Positions 1 through 8,876 of a stretch of DNA of 64,000 bases are shown piece after piece (within the stretch, counting starts at the first letter, position 1; every line of letters begins with the position of its first letter). The DNA is from Planctomycetota bacterium. GTDB taxonomy: Bacteria > Planctomycetota > UBA1135 > JADKAF01. The notes beneath the pieces are model-generated. The model had not been told where the DNA came from. It searched no databases and saw only the letters and a list, made by a program, of their open reading frames with translations. Location: assembly GCA_016719295.1 (NCBI GenBank), contig JADKAF010000001.1, positions 4,340,001 to 4,404,000 of the forward strand. The letters run 5' to 3'. The translations under genes and the position numbers were made by a program.

Positions 1-98
1 CGCGAGCGCAGGACGCGCCCGCGCTTCTTGAGCTCGCCGAGCAGCTCTTGCGCGCCACCTTGCGCGGCGCAGATCTCGCATTCGGTTTCGAAGCACAT
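1..98 (-). CDS. Start of a small CxxC protein (partial, runs off the left edge)
   Basis: Only the first 32 codons are inside the window. The protein begins MCFETECEICAAQGG and continues with a lysine/arginine-rich helix-like stretch. A near-perfect Shine-Dalgarno (GAGGAGG, seen on the minus strand at about 103-110) precedes the ATG at 98. It starts 21 bases after the stop of the upstream gene on the same strand, so it is the fourth gene of the operon that begins at 3760. The CEIC pair could bind metal or form a disulfide, but the fold cannot be judged from this fragment. I do not recognise the family. Confidence 0.6.
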   Translation of the reverse strand, partial: MCFETECEICAAQGGAQELLGELKKRGRVLRS

Positions 99-119
99 GG
101 GATCCTCCTCGCGTCCGCG

Positions 120-1766
120 CTAGCTCTGCTCCACGAGCCGGCGCCGCAGCAGCACCGAGGGCAGCACGTCGCGCTCGCCGGCGCCGCGCGTGCTGACCGA
201 GCTCGCCGCGAGGTCGATGCCGGTGACGGCCGAGTAGTCGTGGATGTACGCCTGGATCTCCGGGCGCCAGAAGCGCGCCCAGGCCACCGCGGTCGCCGGG
301 TCGTTCGCCGAGGCCCAGCTGCCGTAGCGCACCGAGAGCAGGATCTGCTCGCCGTAGACCGCGAGGTTGTGGAAGTGGACCACGCTCGTGTCGCCCCAGC
401 CCTGCAGGCGCCGCATCGTGTCCACGGAGCTCATCCACTCCTGCGGATACGGGACCATGCTGCGCCCGCGCAGGAACTCCCGCATCTCCGGCCGAGCGAG
501 GATCCACTGCTCCATCAGCATCTCCTGCCGCGCCGTCTCGGGCAGGTCGCCGAACTGGTTGTGCGCGCCCTCCGCGATGAGGAAGTTCAGCGCGCGCAGC
601 GACTTCAACACCGGGAAGCCATCGGCGCGCACGGTGTTGTCGTCGTCGCGCTGGAAGAAGGTGACGCACGCCTGCAGGAGGTTGTGGAACAGCTCGAGGA
701 AGCGCGCGCGCCGATCCGCCGGATGGAGCTGCGTCACGGCATCGCCTTCGAGGCGCAGGCCGTAGTGATGCTCGTACTCGTGCGCACGGCGCAGGACGGA
801 GAGGCGGTGCACCTCATCGCCGACGTAGCCCCAGATCACGTTCGCGAGCGGGCGCAGCGGATCGATCTCCAGGCTCGCGAGGACGTCCTTGCTGCCCGGG
901 GCGCGGCGGTTCTGGAAGCGCCGGCTGATCGCCTTCAGCGTCTGCACGAGGCCGCCTTCCTCGTGCCAGTAGGACCAGATGAGCTCGACCAGGCAGAGCT
1001 GGCGGAACTCCTTGTCCCAGCAGCTCACGTACGTGCCGATCGAGGAGTCGACCTTCGCGATGCCGTCCGCCACCGCCTCGACGCTCGGGAGGCTCGCGGT
1101 CCCGAGACTGCGTCGGACGCTTCTGAGGCGCTTCGAAGCCTCTTCCACCAGAGCGCGGAAGCTAGGGTCGTTCAAGGTGATGAGGCAGCGTTCCTTCAGG
1201 AACTCCTGCGTGAGATCCTTCAGCTTCTCGTAGGCCTTGGTGCCACTCAGCGCATGTGTACCGATGGAGGAGGAGGTGCCGTGTTCGCGATCGGCGTCGC
1301 AGAGGTTCTTCCCCATCCAGTCCTCGTACTCCTCGAAGCTGATCGCCTTCGTGGTCGCCAGGATCTGCACCCAGAGAGCCGCTTCGCGTTCATCACCGGC
1401 GGCGCTGGCGGAGCGCTCGAGGACGACGGAAACCGGACGCGAGCTCGGAGCCTCGACTTCGATCGTTCGCTCCGCCTTCGAGGTTGATTTCCCGTCGGCG
1501 GCATCCTCGTAGGCCACGAGCGTGATCGAAGTGGCCCCCCCTCCGCGCGTCGGCGTCCACGCGAAGACGTACTTCTGCGTTCCCTTCCCATCCCCCTGCG
1601 CGAGCTTGGTCCAGGGGCCAGGCTCGTGGTCCGACTTCTTGCCGTCGATCTTCCACTCGAAGCGATGCTGCTTGGCGTCGCCGGCCACTTCGGTGAGCTC
1701 CGCCAGGACCAGGTGCGTCCCTTCCGGATCCGGTGTCGTCAGGATCTTCAGATCGTGGATCTTCAT
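120..1766 (-). CDS. Hypothetical protein with Ig/fibronectin-like N-terminus and large helical C-terminal region
   Basis: 548 residues from the ATG at 1766. This start overlaps the TGA of the preceding gene as ATGA, and a GGAG lies 8 bases upstream, so translational coupling is likely. Residues about 1-100 look like a beta-sandwich of the Ig or fibronectin type: alternating hydrophobic strands with an FEWKIDGKK stretch. The remainder is mostly helical and charged, with an EYEHHYGL segment near the middle and repeated W-rich segments toward the end. There is no signal peptide, transmembrane helix or known catalytic motif. I do not recognise the family. Its function is probably tied to the two upstream genes and the CxxC gene downstream. 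Confidence 0.75.
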   Translation of the reverse strand: MKIHDLKILTTPDPEGTHLVLAELTEVAGDAKQHRFEWKIDGKKSDHEPGPWTKLAQGDGKGTQKYVFAWTPTRGGGATSITLVAYEDAADGKSTSKAERTIEVEAPSSRPVSVVLERSASAAGDEREAALWVQILATTKAISFEEYEDWMGKNLCDADREHGTSSSIGTHALSGTKAYEKLKDLTQEFLKERCLITLNDPSFRALVEEASKRLRSVRRSLGTASLPSVEAVADGIAKVDSSIGTYVSCWDKEFRQLCLVELIWSYWHEEGGLVQTLKAISRRFQNRRAPGSKDVLASLEIDPLRPLANVIWGYVGDEVHRLSVLRRAHEYEHHYGLRLEGDAVTQLHPADRRARFLELFHNLLQACVTFFQRDDDNTVRADGFPVLKSLRALNFLIAEGAHNQFGDLPETARQEMLMEQWILARPEMREFLRGRSMVPYPQEWMSSVDTMRRLQGWGDTSVVHFHNLAVYGEQILLSVRYGSWASANDPATAVAWARFWRPEIQAYIHDYSAVTGIDLAASSVSTRGAGERDVLPSVLLRRRLVEQS

Positions 1767-3109
1767 GACATGCTCCGTACGAGGATTCCGGCTCGCAGGT
1801 ACCCGGCGCCGGAAACGAGATGAGGTTGAGAGGAAGAGGCGCTGCAGACGCGCGCGGAAGCGAGCGAGCTGCGCAGCGCCCATTCGCGGAGGAGCTGGCC
1901 CACGGCGCGGCTCTCCGCTTCAGGAGTGATGACGCCATCCATGCGCGCTTGGCCCAACGCCGCGAACGCGACGCACGGCGCCGCGCGCCACGTCGCCGGC
2001 TGCTGCAGCCGCCAGCGATCGAAGGAGCGCGCCAGGCGATCCGGATGCAGCTCCGCGCGCTGCAGCGCCTCGCGCAGGCTGCGCCCGCCGAGCGCGTCGG
2101 ATCGACACGCGAGGATCCGCTGCACGGCGTAGGGAATGCTGCGCTGCACCGTATCGAGCAGCTCGAGATCGGAGCGCGGCGCGCTCTCGAGCGGGTAGTA
2201 GGAGCGCCACAGCGCGGCGAGACGCCGCCACTGCGGGTGCGCGTAGAGCTCGTCGCCGATCGCGCAGCTCAGCAGCACGCGGATCCACGGGCTCGGATGC
2301 GGATCGACGGCATCGACGCGCATCACGAACGCACGCGGCAGGCTCACCAGCGTGACGAGCCCCAGCGTGGAGGCGATCCCGACGCGCGCGATCGCCCAGA
2401 GATCGGCCATGATCTCCGAGGCCCAGCGCCACCAGAGTTGCTGCACGACCTCCGGCACGCGGGCCGTCGGCCATGGCGACGCGAGCGAGCGGCGCAGCTC
2501 CGCGACGAGGCCCAGGTTGTCCGCCGCTTGGTGCCCGGCTTCGTGCACCAGCGACGAGGCCACTCCGCTGCCGAGCATGCGCTCGCGCGGCAAGCGGATC
2601 AGGGCCACGGGGTTCAGGCCGCCTCCGGGCAAGCGCGTACGCGCGCGGCGGATCGCGCCACCCGCGTCGCGCGCGAGATAGCAGAGCACCGGCGGCGTCG
2701 GGACCCCGGGGATCTGCATCGCATCGTGCGCGGCGAGCTCGAGCCCGCGCAGCAGCACGCCGGTGTCGGCTTCGCTGCGCTGGCTCATCGCCTCGGAGAA
2801 GACGTCGAGCTGCGTCAGCACCGCGTTGAAGCGCAGGCGCAGGAAGGTGAGGCTTCGATTGGCCTCGGCGGGCGTCGCGGTTCGGCCTTCCGCTCCGTCG
2901 AGCCAGCCCAGGAAGCCATCGATGCGCTGGCGCAGCGAGCGACGTCCCGCGGCGAGGAAGTCCTCGATCGCGGCGATGGCTCCGGCCGCGGGCACCGCGG
3001 CCGGAACCATCGTCTCCTGCAGCAGGATCGGGCGAACCCGATCCAGCCGCGCGCGCAGCGCTCGCGCTTCCTGCGAGAGCATCCACGAAGCAAAGGCCCC
3101 GCGCGGCAT
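1763..3109 (-). CDS. Putative gluzincin-like zinc metalloprotein (HEAGH ... EIMAD)
   Basis: 448 residues from the ATG at 3109. It starts 3 bases after the stop of the 3760 gene and ends in an ATGA overlap with the next gene. Residues 189-193 are HEAGH, and about 40 residues later comes SEIMAD with Glu232 and Asp236. HExxH plus a downstream ExxxD is the zinc-ligand pattern of gluzincin peptidases. The N-terminal 130 residues are helical and the C-terminus is arginine-rich. There is no signal peptide, so if active it works in the cytosol or is delivered by another route. The motif pair is seen directly; peptidase activity is inference. I cannot place it in a named family. Confidence 0.7.
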   Translation of the reverse strand: MPRGAFASWMLSQEARALRARLDRVRPILLQETMVPAAVPAAGAIAAIEDFLAAGRRSLRQRIDGFLGWLDGAEGRTATPAEANRSLTFLRLRFNAVLTQLDVFSEAMSQRSEADTGVLLRGLELAAHDAMQIPGVPTPPVLCYLARDAGGAIRRARTRLPGGGLNPVALIRLPRERMLGSGVASSLVHEAGHQAADNLGLVAELRRSLASPWPTARVPEVVQQLWWRWASEIMADLWAIARVGIASTLGLVTLVSLPRAFVMRVDAVDPHPSPWIRVLLSCAIGDELYAHPQWRRLAALWRSYYPLESAPRSDLELLDTVQRSIPYAVQRILACRSDALGGRSLREALQRAELHPDRLARSFDRWRLQQPATWRAAPCVAFAALGQARMDGVITPEAESRAVGQLLREWALRSSLASARVCSASSSQPHLVSGAGYLRAGILVRSMS

Positions 3110-3112
3110 GGC

Positions 3113-3760
3113 TCAGATCCCCAGGACGATGATGCGGTTGCCCCGGCGGATCCACCGCCCGCTCTGCGCTCCACCGCTCGACATCGGCGAGGCGCTCGAG
3201 CTCTGCGCACCGCTCGAGTAGCCCGGCGCGTAGCGCGACATCGCGCGCCCCATGGCTTCGCGCACCACGGAGGCCGAGTTCGCGGTCGGAGGCGCCGCCA
3301 GCGCGGTGCGCGTCGCGTCGCCCGCGAGCCGCACGAACTGCTTGCTCACCTCGAAGGCCTCGTCCTCGGCGCTGAGTCCTTCGGTCTCGAGGCCGAACGC
3401 CGAACCCGCGGCACCGGCGAGCTTACCGCCGATCGCTCCGCCGATCCCGGGGACGATCAGGTTGCCGAGCGCGGCGCCGGCGACGGGCAGCGCCTGCTTC
3501 GCGAAGCCCTTCAGCATGCCGCCGAGCTGCTTGCCGAGCGGCGACTTCACGAACTTGCCGACCGAGCTCCCGACCTTCTTGATCAGCCCGCCCAGGAAGT
3601 GATCCAGCTCGGCTTCGTTCGAGACGGCGAGCAGCTCGGAAGCGAGCTCTTCGATCTCCTCCTCCGAGAAGACGACCTCGCTCTCTCCCCAATACTCATC
3701 GCGAAGGAACTCCCCGCTCTCGGGTTGGTACTCCATCAGGGTGCGATCCAGGTTGTGCAT
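3113..3760 (-). CDS. Acidic/glycine-rich hypothetical protein with GRW-RRG C-terminal tail
   Basis: 215 residues. Three zones are visible: an acidic N-terminus (residues 10-55, rich in Glu), a glycine/alanine-rich amphipathic zone (56-123, GGLIKKVG ... IGGAIGGKLAG), and a Ser/Ala linker ending in the basic, aromatic tail GRWIRRGNRIIVLGI at 201-215. From memory, proteins with the same three-part layout and tail occur in myxobacteria, actinobacteria and other large-genome bacteria without an assigned role. It is the first gene of the operon, and its stop lies 3 bases before the next start. No signal peptide is seen. The tail looks like a binding or docking peptide, which is inference. Confidence 0.75.
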   Translation of the reverse strand: MHNLDRTLMEYQPESGEFLRDEYWGESEVVFSEEEIEELASELLAVSNEAELDHFLGGLIKKVGSSVGKFVKSPLGKQLGGMLKGFAKQALPVAGAALGNLIVPGIGGAIGGKLAGAAGSAFGLETEGLSAEDEAFEVSKQFVRLAGDATRTALAAPPTANSASVVREAMGRAMSRYAPGYSSGAQSSSASPMSSGGAQSGRWIRRGNRIIVLGI

Positions 3761-3884
3761 CGGAAGCTCCTCTTGATCCGTGGGTCATCGGCGCCGCTCG
3801 ACTCGAGGGAGCGCGGCGCGCTTGCGATGACGCCCGGGGCAGCTTCCGTGCCACGACCTGGTTCTCTCGTTTTCCGTCCATAGA

Positions 3885-3902
3885 CCCGAAGCGTGCTTCG
3901 GG
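3885..3902 (-). terminator. Hairpin downstream of the anti-sigma/VWA gene
   Basis: A 7-bp stem (CCCGAAG / CTTCGGG) with a CGTG loop lies about 45 bases past the stop at 3947. There is no T-run on the minus strand, so termination is plausible but not certain. The surrounding 3761-3946 stretch must also hold the promoter of the 3760 operon. I see no clear -35/-10 pair. Confidence 0.4.
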
Positions 3903-3946
3903 AGCGGGCCGAAGCGGCCCTCCGCAGGCGAAGCCCCCTTCGCTGC

Positions 3947-5881
3947 TCAGCGGAGCTTCCGCTTCAAGAGCTCCAGGAACGCACGACGCTCGCCGTGCGC
4001 GTCCGTGCCGATGGCATCGGAGGCGAGCTCCTGCACCGTGGCATAGGTGCCGCCGCCGGCGTGCGCTGAGCCGCGAAGCAGCATGCCGAAGAGAGCGACG
4101 GAGGCGCCGAAGCGCAGGTTCTCGCTCGCCGCGCTGAACTTCGTGTCGGAGACGAGGAGCGATTGCTCGATCAAGCGGCTCGCGTCGCCGGTCGGCTCCT
4201 TCCAGCGCAAGCGGACCCGCAGGGCTTCCGGGCCGACGCCGAGGAAGGCCGGCGCTTTCAGCTCGACCTCGTAGAGCGCGGTCACGTCGTGGCCCGCGCC
4301 GATCTCGCCGGCGTCCTTCGTGTCGTCGGCGAAGTCCTTGTGAGCGAGAGCGCGGTTCTCGTAGCCGAGCAAGCGGAAGGAGCGCACCTGCTCGGGAGCG
4401 AAGTCGACCTGGATCTTCACGTCTTTCGCGATCGCGACGAGTGTCCCGGTGAGCTCGTTCACGAAGAGCTTCCGCGCTTCACGCATGTCGTCGACGTAGC
4501 CATAGAAGCCGTTGCCTTGATCGGCGAGCTTCTCCAGCGTCGCGTCCTTCAGGTTCCCCATGCCGAAGCCGAGCGCGGTGAGGAAGATCCCGCCCGCGGC
4601 CTTCGTGCGCACGAGCTCGACCAACGCGTTCGGATCGGTGATGCCGACGTTGAAGTCTCCGTCGGTGCAGAGGATGACGCGGTTCGAGCCGCCGGCGATC
4701 CAGTGCTCGCGCGCGGTCTCGTACGCGAGCTGGATGCCCGCGGCCCCGTTCGTCGATCCGCCGGCGCCGAGACGCTCGATGGCCTCGAAGATCGCGCGGC
4801 GCTCACCGCACGAGGTCGACGGCAGGACGAGGCCCGTGCTCCCGGCGTAGGTGACGATCGCCACGCGATCCCGCGCGTCGAGCTCCTCGACGAGCAGCGC
4901 GAGCGAGCGCTGCACGATCGGGAGCTTGTTCGGGTTCTGCATCGAGCCCGAGACATCGATGAGGAAGACCAGGTTCGAAGCCGGGCGCTGATCGCGAGGG
5001 ATAACGCGCCCCTGCAGGCCGATGCGCACCAGGTGATGGCCGCTCTTCCACGGGCAGCGCGCCATCTCGAGCGCGACATGGAACGGCACGTCGCCGCGCG
5101 GCGCGGGATCGTCGTACTCGAAGTAGTTGACCAGCTCCTCCAAGCGCACGGCGTCGCGCGGCGGGTCCTGGCCCATCTCGAGGTAGCGACGGACGTTGGT
5201 GTACGACGCGGTATCGACGTCGATCGAGAAGGTCGAGAGACGCTCGCGTGCGACGTCGACGAAGGGGTTCTCGGGGAGGCCGGCGTAGGTCTCGGTGCCT
5301 GCGGACTCTTGAAGCAGGATGCCATCGGCGTCCTGGCTCACGTAGCCAAGCGCCCTCAAGGCGTCCGGCTCCTGGGCCACCGCACGAACCCTGTAGCTGC
5401 CCACCGCACCCGGAGCCGGAGCCGAAGCCGAAGCCTTGGCAGCCAAGCTCGATTCAGCGAGGACGGGAGCAGGCGATCTCATCGGAACTTCTGCCGGAAC
5501 GAGGGCCTCTCGCCGGACGAGAGCCTCGTGAGCTGGTGCCAAGTCCCTTGATTGACTCTGGTCCCACAAGATCGATCCCGCCGCGAGCACCAGCGCAGCT
5601 GCAGCGAGCAGATAGAAGAAGAGCCTCCCACTCCGCGGGGCCGTCGGCTTCAGCGCGGCGACGAGGGGAGCACGATCCAGGCGCGGCGCCTCCGCGAGCT
5701 CGGTGCGCAGCTCCCGCTGCACGCTCTCCAGCGTCTCGCGTAGGGCTTCGATCTCCGCGCGCGCCGCGGCGTCGCGCTCGAGCAAGGCCTCGCAGCGCGT
5801 ACGTTCCTCGGCCTCGAGCTCACCGAGCAAGTACGCCGTCCAACGCGGATCCTCGGGGTCGTAGCGCAGCATCTCGCTCAT
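3947..5881 (-). CDS. Anti-sigma-like membrane protein with von Willebrand A domain (YfbK/DUF3520 type)
   Basis: 644 residues from the ATG at 5881, which overlaps the sigma-factor stop as ATGA; AAGGAG lies upstream. Residues 1-65 are a helical cytoplasmic domain (ending in an EALRETLESV coiled region) in the position of an anti-sigma zinc-finger domain, but without the zinc Cys/His set. Residues 87-105 form one membrane helix. An Ala/Pro-rich linker leads to the VWA domain, with the MIDAS motif DVSGS at 309-313. The C-terminal part matches DUF3520 of YfbK-like proteins. The coupling to an ECF sigma gene suggests it holds that sigma factor at the membrane and responds to an envelope ligand through the VWA domain. 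Confidence 0.85.
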   Translation of the reverse strand: MSEMLRYDPEDPRWTAYLLGELEAEERTRCEALLERDAAARAEIEALRETLESVQRELRTELAEAPRLDRAPLVAALKPTAPRSGRLFFYLLAAAALVLAAGSILWDQSQSRDLAPAHEALVRREALVPAEVPMRSPAPVLAESSLAAKASASAPAPGAVGSYRVRAVAQEPDALRALGYVSQDADGILLQESAGTETYAGLPENPFVDVARERLSTFSIDVDTASYTNVRRYLEMGQDPPRDAVRLEELVNYFEYDDPAPRGDVPFHVALEMARCPWKSGHHLVRIGLQGRVIPRDQRPASNLVFLIDVSGSMQNPNKLPIVQRSLALLVEELDARDRVAIVTYAGSTGLVLPSTSCGERRAIFEAIERLGAGGSTNGAAGIQLAYETAREHWIAGGSNRVILCTDGDFNVGITDPNALVELVRTKAAGGIFLTALGFGMGNLKDATLEKLADQGNGFYGYVDDMREARKLFVNELTGTLVAIAKDVKIQVDFAPEQVRSFRLLGYENRALAHKDFADDTKDAGEIGAGHDVTALYEVELKAPAFLGVGPEALRVRLRWKEPTGDASRLIEQSLLVSDTKFSAASENLRFGASVALFGMLLRGSAHAGGGTYATVQELASDAIGTDAHGERRAFLELLKRKLR

Positions 5882-6453
5882 GAGAGGAGCTCCTTCGCCG
5901 CGCGAGCGCTCGTGCAGTCGCGCAGCTTCCGCAGGGCTTCGTGCAAGAGCACGCCCACGTGGTTCACCGTGACGCCCATCACCTCCGCGATCTCGCGGTA
6001 GGAGAGCTCGGCTTGGAACTTGAGCCGCAGCGCCTCGCGCTGCTTCTCGCTGAGGAGCGCCAGGAGCTCCTTCAACATGCGGCGGCGCTCTGCGTGATCG
6101 AGGGCCGCCTCGGGCGGCGGCTCCGTCGCGGCGCGCTCCGCGAGGGCGAGGTCGTCGAGCGAGCTCATACGTCGTTCCTTCCGGAGGACATCGAGGGCGG
6201 CGTTCCGGCACACGCGGAAGAGCCAGGCCGCACAGCCTGGATCGCTCTCGCTCGGTCCGCCGCGCAGCCACTGGAGCATGGTCTCTTGCACGACGTCCCG
6301 CGCCCGCTCCGCGTCGCCGAGGATCGACCGCGCATGGAGCAGCAGCGCGCGCTCATGCCTCTCGAGGCACACGCGGAGCTCAGGCTCAGAAGGGCGAGGT
6401 CGGGTCATCGGCGGCGGATCATGGCCGGAAAGGCCGGGCAGAGAACGCTCCAC
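5878..6453 (-). CDS. RNA polymerase ECF sigma factor
   Basis: 191 residues from a GTG at 6453, which has AAGG/GAGG sequence just upstream. An ATG at 6408 (176 residues) is the alternative and gives a more usual N-terminus but has no Shine-Dalgarno. Region 2 is seen in DAERARDVVQETMLQWLR and the RNAALDVLRK segment. Region 4 is the C-terminal helix-turn-helix around LSYREIAEVMGVTVNHVGVL, with the usual EALRKLR end. It is coupled to the membrane VWA protein downstream. The divergent exported protein starting at 6567 is a likely target gene. No promoter boxes could be recognised in the 113-bp divergent region, which is filled by a palindromic repeat. Confidence 0.88.
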   Translation of the reverse strand: MERSLPGLSGHDPPPMTRPRPSEPELRVCLERHERALLLHARSILGDAERARDVVQETMLQWLRGGPSESDPGCAAWLFRVCRNAALDVLRKERRMSSLDDLALAERAATEPPPEAALDHAERRRMLKELLALLSEKQREALRLKFQAELSYREIAEVMGVTVNHVGVLLHEALRKLRDCTSARAAKELLS

Positions 6454-6471
6454 CCCCTCGCCTTCTTAGCC

Positions 6472-6554
6472 CATCGATCAGAAAAGGGGTCAGACCCCTA
6501 CTTGATCGATGACGGCGTCGATCAAATGGGGGTCTGACCCCTCTTTGATCGATG
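6472..6554. repeat. 83-bp compound inverted repeat with two GGGGTC-GACCCC palindromes
   Basis: Each arm is about 38-40 bp and contains ATCGATCA, then the palindrome AGGGGTCAGACCCCT (6485-6499) or its inverted copy GGGGTCTGACCCC (6529-6541), then TTGATCGA. The arms face each other around a centre near 6514. It fills most of the space between the divergent sigma-factor gene and the 6567 gene and just touches an upstream in-frame ATG at 6552. It resembles REP/BIME-type mobile palindromes, though a double operator cannot be excluded. Confidence 0.75.
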
Positions 6555-6566
6555 ATCGAGGCGGCG

Positions 6567-8873
6567 ATGCGGTGGATGGCGCTCGGGGTGGCACTGGTCG
6601 CGGTGGCCGTGCTCTGGTTCGCGAGTCGAGGAGGAGAAAGTGGCGGGGGCTCCTCCTTGGAGAGCGCGCGCGAGGAGCGCGCCGAGGGTGCGCCCCTCGG
6701 GGCGCCCGAGGTCGCTTCCACGGCCGAGCGCCAGGTGACCGCGACGCCGGAGCCCGAGCGTTCCTCGGACGCAGCTCCGCCGGCGACGGCCCGCGAGCTC
6801 GTGGTGCGCGTGGTCGACGCGGCGGGAGAAGCCTTGGAGGGAGCACAGGTCTTCTTCCAACGCCGGCCGCCGAACGGCGAAGGCGGCTACGCGACGCGCA
6901 CCAGCGATGCGCGCGGAGAGGTGCGCTATCAGATCCGCCCGGAGTGGAACGCGCCCGGCAGCGAGCCCCTCGAGAGCGTGTTGCACGTGGAGCTGCCGGT
7001 CGGAGCGAGGATCGAGCGAATCGTCGATCTCGAGACACTGCCCCCGGAGCCGATCGAGCTCCGCTTGGAGGACGGCGGCCAGCTCGAGCTCGAGATCGTC
7101 GATGCGCTCGGAGAACGCACGGCGCTCCCCTGCGAGATCCAATTCGACTACGTGGCCGAGGCCGGCAATCCGAAGCGCCCCGCCTTCGCGGTGCACTCCT
7201 TCCACGCTCGCACGCAGAGCGAGCGTGGTCTGTGGAAGAGCCCGCTGGTCACCTTCGATCGACGTTGGCGGCTCGCGATCGAGCCGCTCGACGGCTCCCA
7301 TGCCCAGAGCTACGTCGAGGTCGCCGGACCGACGCCCGCGCAGCGCATGGTCGCCGTGCGCGCGACGCTCGGTGCGGCGAAGCCGATGCTGCGCGCGCGC
7401 ATGCTCGATCCGCAGGGAACGCCTCTCGCCGATCAGGAATGGGCCGGCGCCTTCGAGACCCGCGGGAACTCCGAGAACCTCCCCGACGCGCGCAGCAACG
7501 CTGCCGGCGAGCTGCGCTGGCCCCTGCCGCCGACGGCGATGCGCGTCACGAGCGCCGCGCTCTGGCTCTGGTCTCCGGCGCAGGAACCACGCTGGCTCGC
7601 GCGCGTCGCGCTGCCCGTGCCGCTCGCCGCAGGACCGATCGAGCTCGGCGAGCTGCGGATCGACGAGATCCCGCTCGGTGCGCAGGGGATCGTGGTCGAT
7701 CCCGCGGGGGCGCCGGTCCGCGGCGCCCGCGTCCTGATGCAAGGCCGGCCCGCGAACGACGCCACGCCCTACCCCGTGCGCGAGCGCTACGTCACCACCG
7801 ACGCGGAGGGCCGTTTCGCCGTACACGTCTCCGAGTTCCTGCCGCGCTTCTCGCTCACGACCTATGCCGCCGGTTTCCCCCCCGCGAAGCTCGAGAACCA
7901 GGAGCGCGCCAGCCCCGAGAGCCTCGACCTCCGCATCGCCCTGCGCGCGAGCGGCTCGATCAACGGGAACGTGCTCCTCGACGACGCTCGAGAGCGATCC
8001 CATTGGCGCGTCGATCTGCTCGACGAGACCACCGGGAGCGACGAGCAGGGTTGGCTCGGAGCGCGAACCTTCGAGTTCTTCCATCTGACCGCGGGGCGCA
8101 GCTACACGCTCCGCTTCGTCCTACTGGCCGTGACGATCGAGGACCTGGAGAAGAGCAGCTCGGTCGCAGGGCTAGCACTCCGCGAGATCACCGGCCTGCG
8201 CATCCCGGAGAGCGGCGGAGCCTGTGACGATGCGCGTCTGCGCGATATCGATCTCCGCGGCTTGGTGCTCCTGCGCGAGATCCTCGTCGTCGACGAGCGA
8301 CGCCAGCCGCTCGCGCGCACCGTCTGCGGTCTCGCGCTGCGCGGCACCGATGGCATCCTGCGCAGCACGCGGCTGCCCACGGATGGCGCCGGTCGCCTCG
8401 AGTGCCTCGCTCCGCGCGAGCTCCGCGAGCTCCAGCTCGGCGCACCCGGCTACGCGATCGCCTCACTCGAGCCGAACCTCGCTACCCAAAGCGTCGAGCT
8501 CGTCCGCGGCCTCCCCGTCGTGATCGAGCTCGCGCCGGACGCCCCCGAGATCCCCGTGGGCTTCGAGCTCTGGCCGATGCTGCGCCACGAAGCGCTGCCC
8601 GAGCTCTGGATCGCGGCCTTCGGCGATCCGTACCTCGACTTCGAAGCGCCGGTCCGCGACGGCCGCGCCGAGATCTTCGTCGCGGGTCCGGGCACCTACA
8701 GCGTGCATTGGATGCTGCAGCGGCAGGTCGGTGGCTCGCTCGGTGGAGCCGGTGCGAACGTCCCGCGTCGCGACCTGATCGAAGTCCTCGATACGCCGGC
8801 TCCGCAGCGCTTCGCGAAGGCGCCGCATCCAAACGGCGTCGCGGCGGCGCTGCGGAGCTTCGAGGGGCAGTGA
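6567..8873 (+). CDS. Membrane-anchored protein with carboxypeptidase-regulatory-like (CarboxypepD) repeats
   Basis: 768 residues. The ATG at 6567 has GAGG 7 bases upstream; an in-frame ATG at 6552 lies inside the palindromic repeat and is less likely. Residues 1-20 are a hydrophobic N-terminal helix, followed by a low-complexity Glu/Ala/Pro linker to about residue 75. Several beta-sandwich units of the carboxypeptidase-regulatory type then follow (ELVVRVVDAAGEALEGAQV; later GAQGIVVDPAGAPVRGARV and TTDAEGRF). No enzyme motif is seen. It is divergent from the ECF sigma/anti-sigma pair, which suggests it is a surface protein in that regulon. Its stop is 3 bases from the convergent stop at 8877. 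Confidence 0.75.
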   Translation: MRWMALGVALVAVAVLWFASRGGESGGGSSLESAREERAEGAPLGAPEVASTAERQVTATPEPERSSDAAPPATARELVVRVVDAAGEALEGAQVFFQRRPPNGEGGYATRTSDARGEVRYQIRPEWNAPGSEPLESVLHVELPVGARIERIVDLETLPPEPIELRLEDGGQLELEIVDALGERTALPCEIQFDYVAEAGNPKRPAFAVHSFHARTQSERGLWKSPLVTFDRRWRLAIEPLDGSHAQSYVEVAGPTPAQRMVAVRATLGAAKPMLRARMLDPQGTPLADQEWAGAFETRGNSENLPDARSNAAGELRWPLPPTAMRVTSAALWLWSPAQEPRWLARVALPVPLAAGPIELGELRIDEIPLGAQGIVVDPAGAPVRGARVLMQGRPANDATPYPVRERYVTTDAEGRFAVHVSEFLPRFSLTTYAAGFPPAKLENQERASPESLDLRIALRASGSINGNVLLDDARERSHWRVDLLDETTGSDEQGWLGARTFEFFHLTAGRSYTLRFVLLAVTIEDLEKSSSVAGLALREITGLRIPESGGACDDARLRDIDLRGLVLLREILVVDERRQPLARTVCGLALRGTDGILRSTRLPTDGAGRLECLAPRELRELQLGAPGYAIASLEPNLATQSVELVRGLPVVIELAPDAPEIPVGFELWPMLRHEALPELWIAAFGDPYLDFEAPVRDGRAEIFVAGPGTYSVHWMLQRQVGGSLGGAGANVPRRDLIEVLDTPAPQRFAKAPHPNGVAAALRSFEGQ

Positions 8874-8876
8874 GGG

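Noticed and set aside
48..1487. A 479-codon plus-strand open frame opposite the first complete gene
   Set aside because: The minus-strand gene is in an ATGA-coupled operon with Shine-Dalgarno sites; the plus-strand frame has neither a start signal nor any domain pattern.
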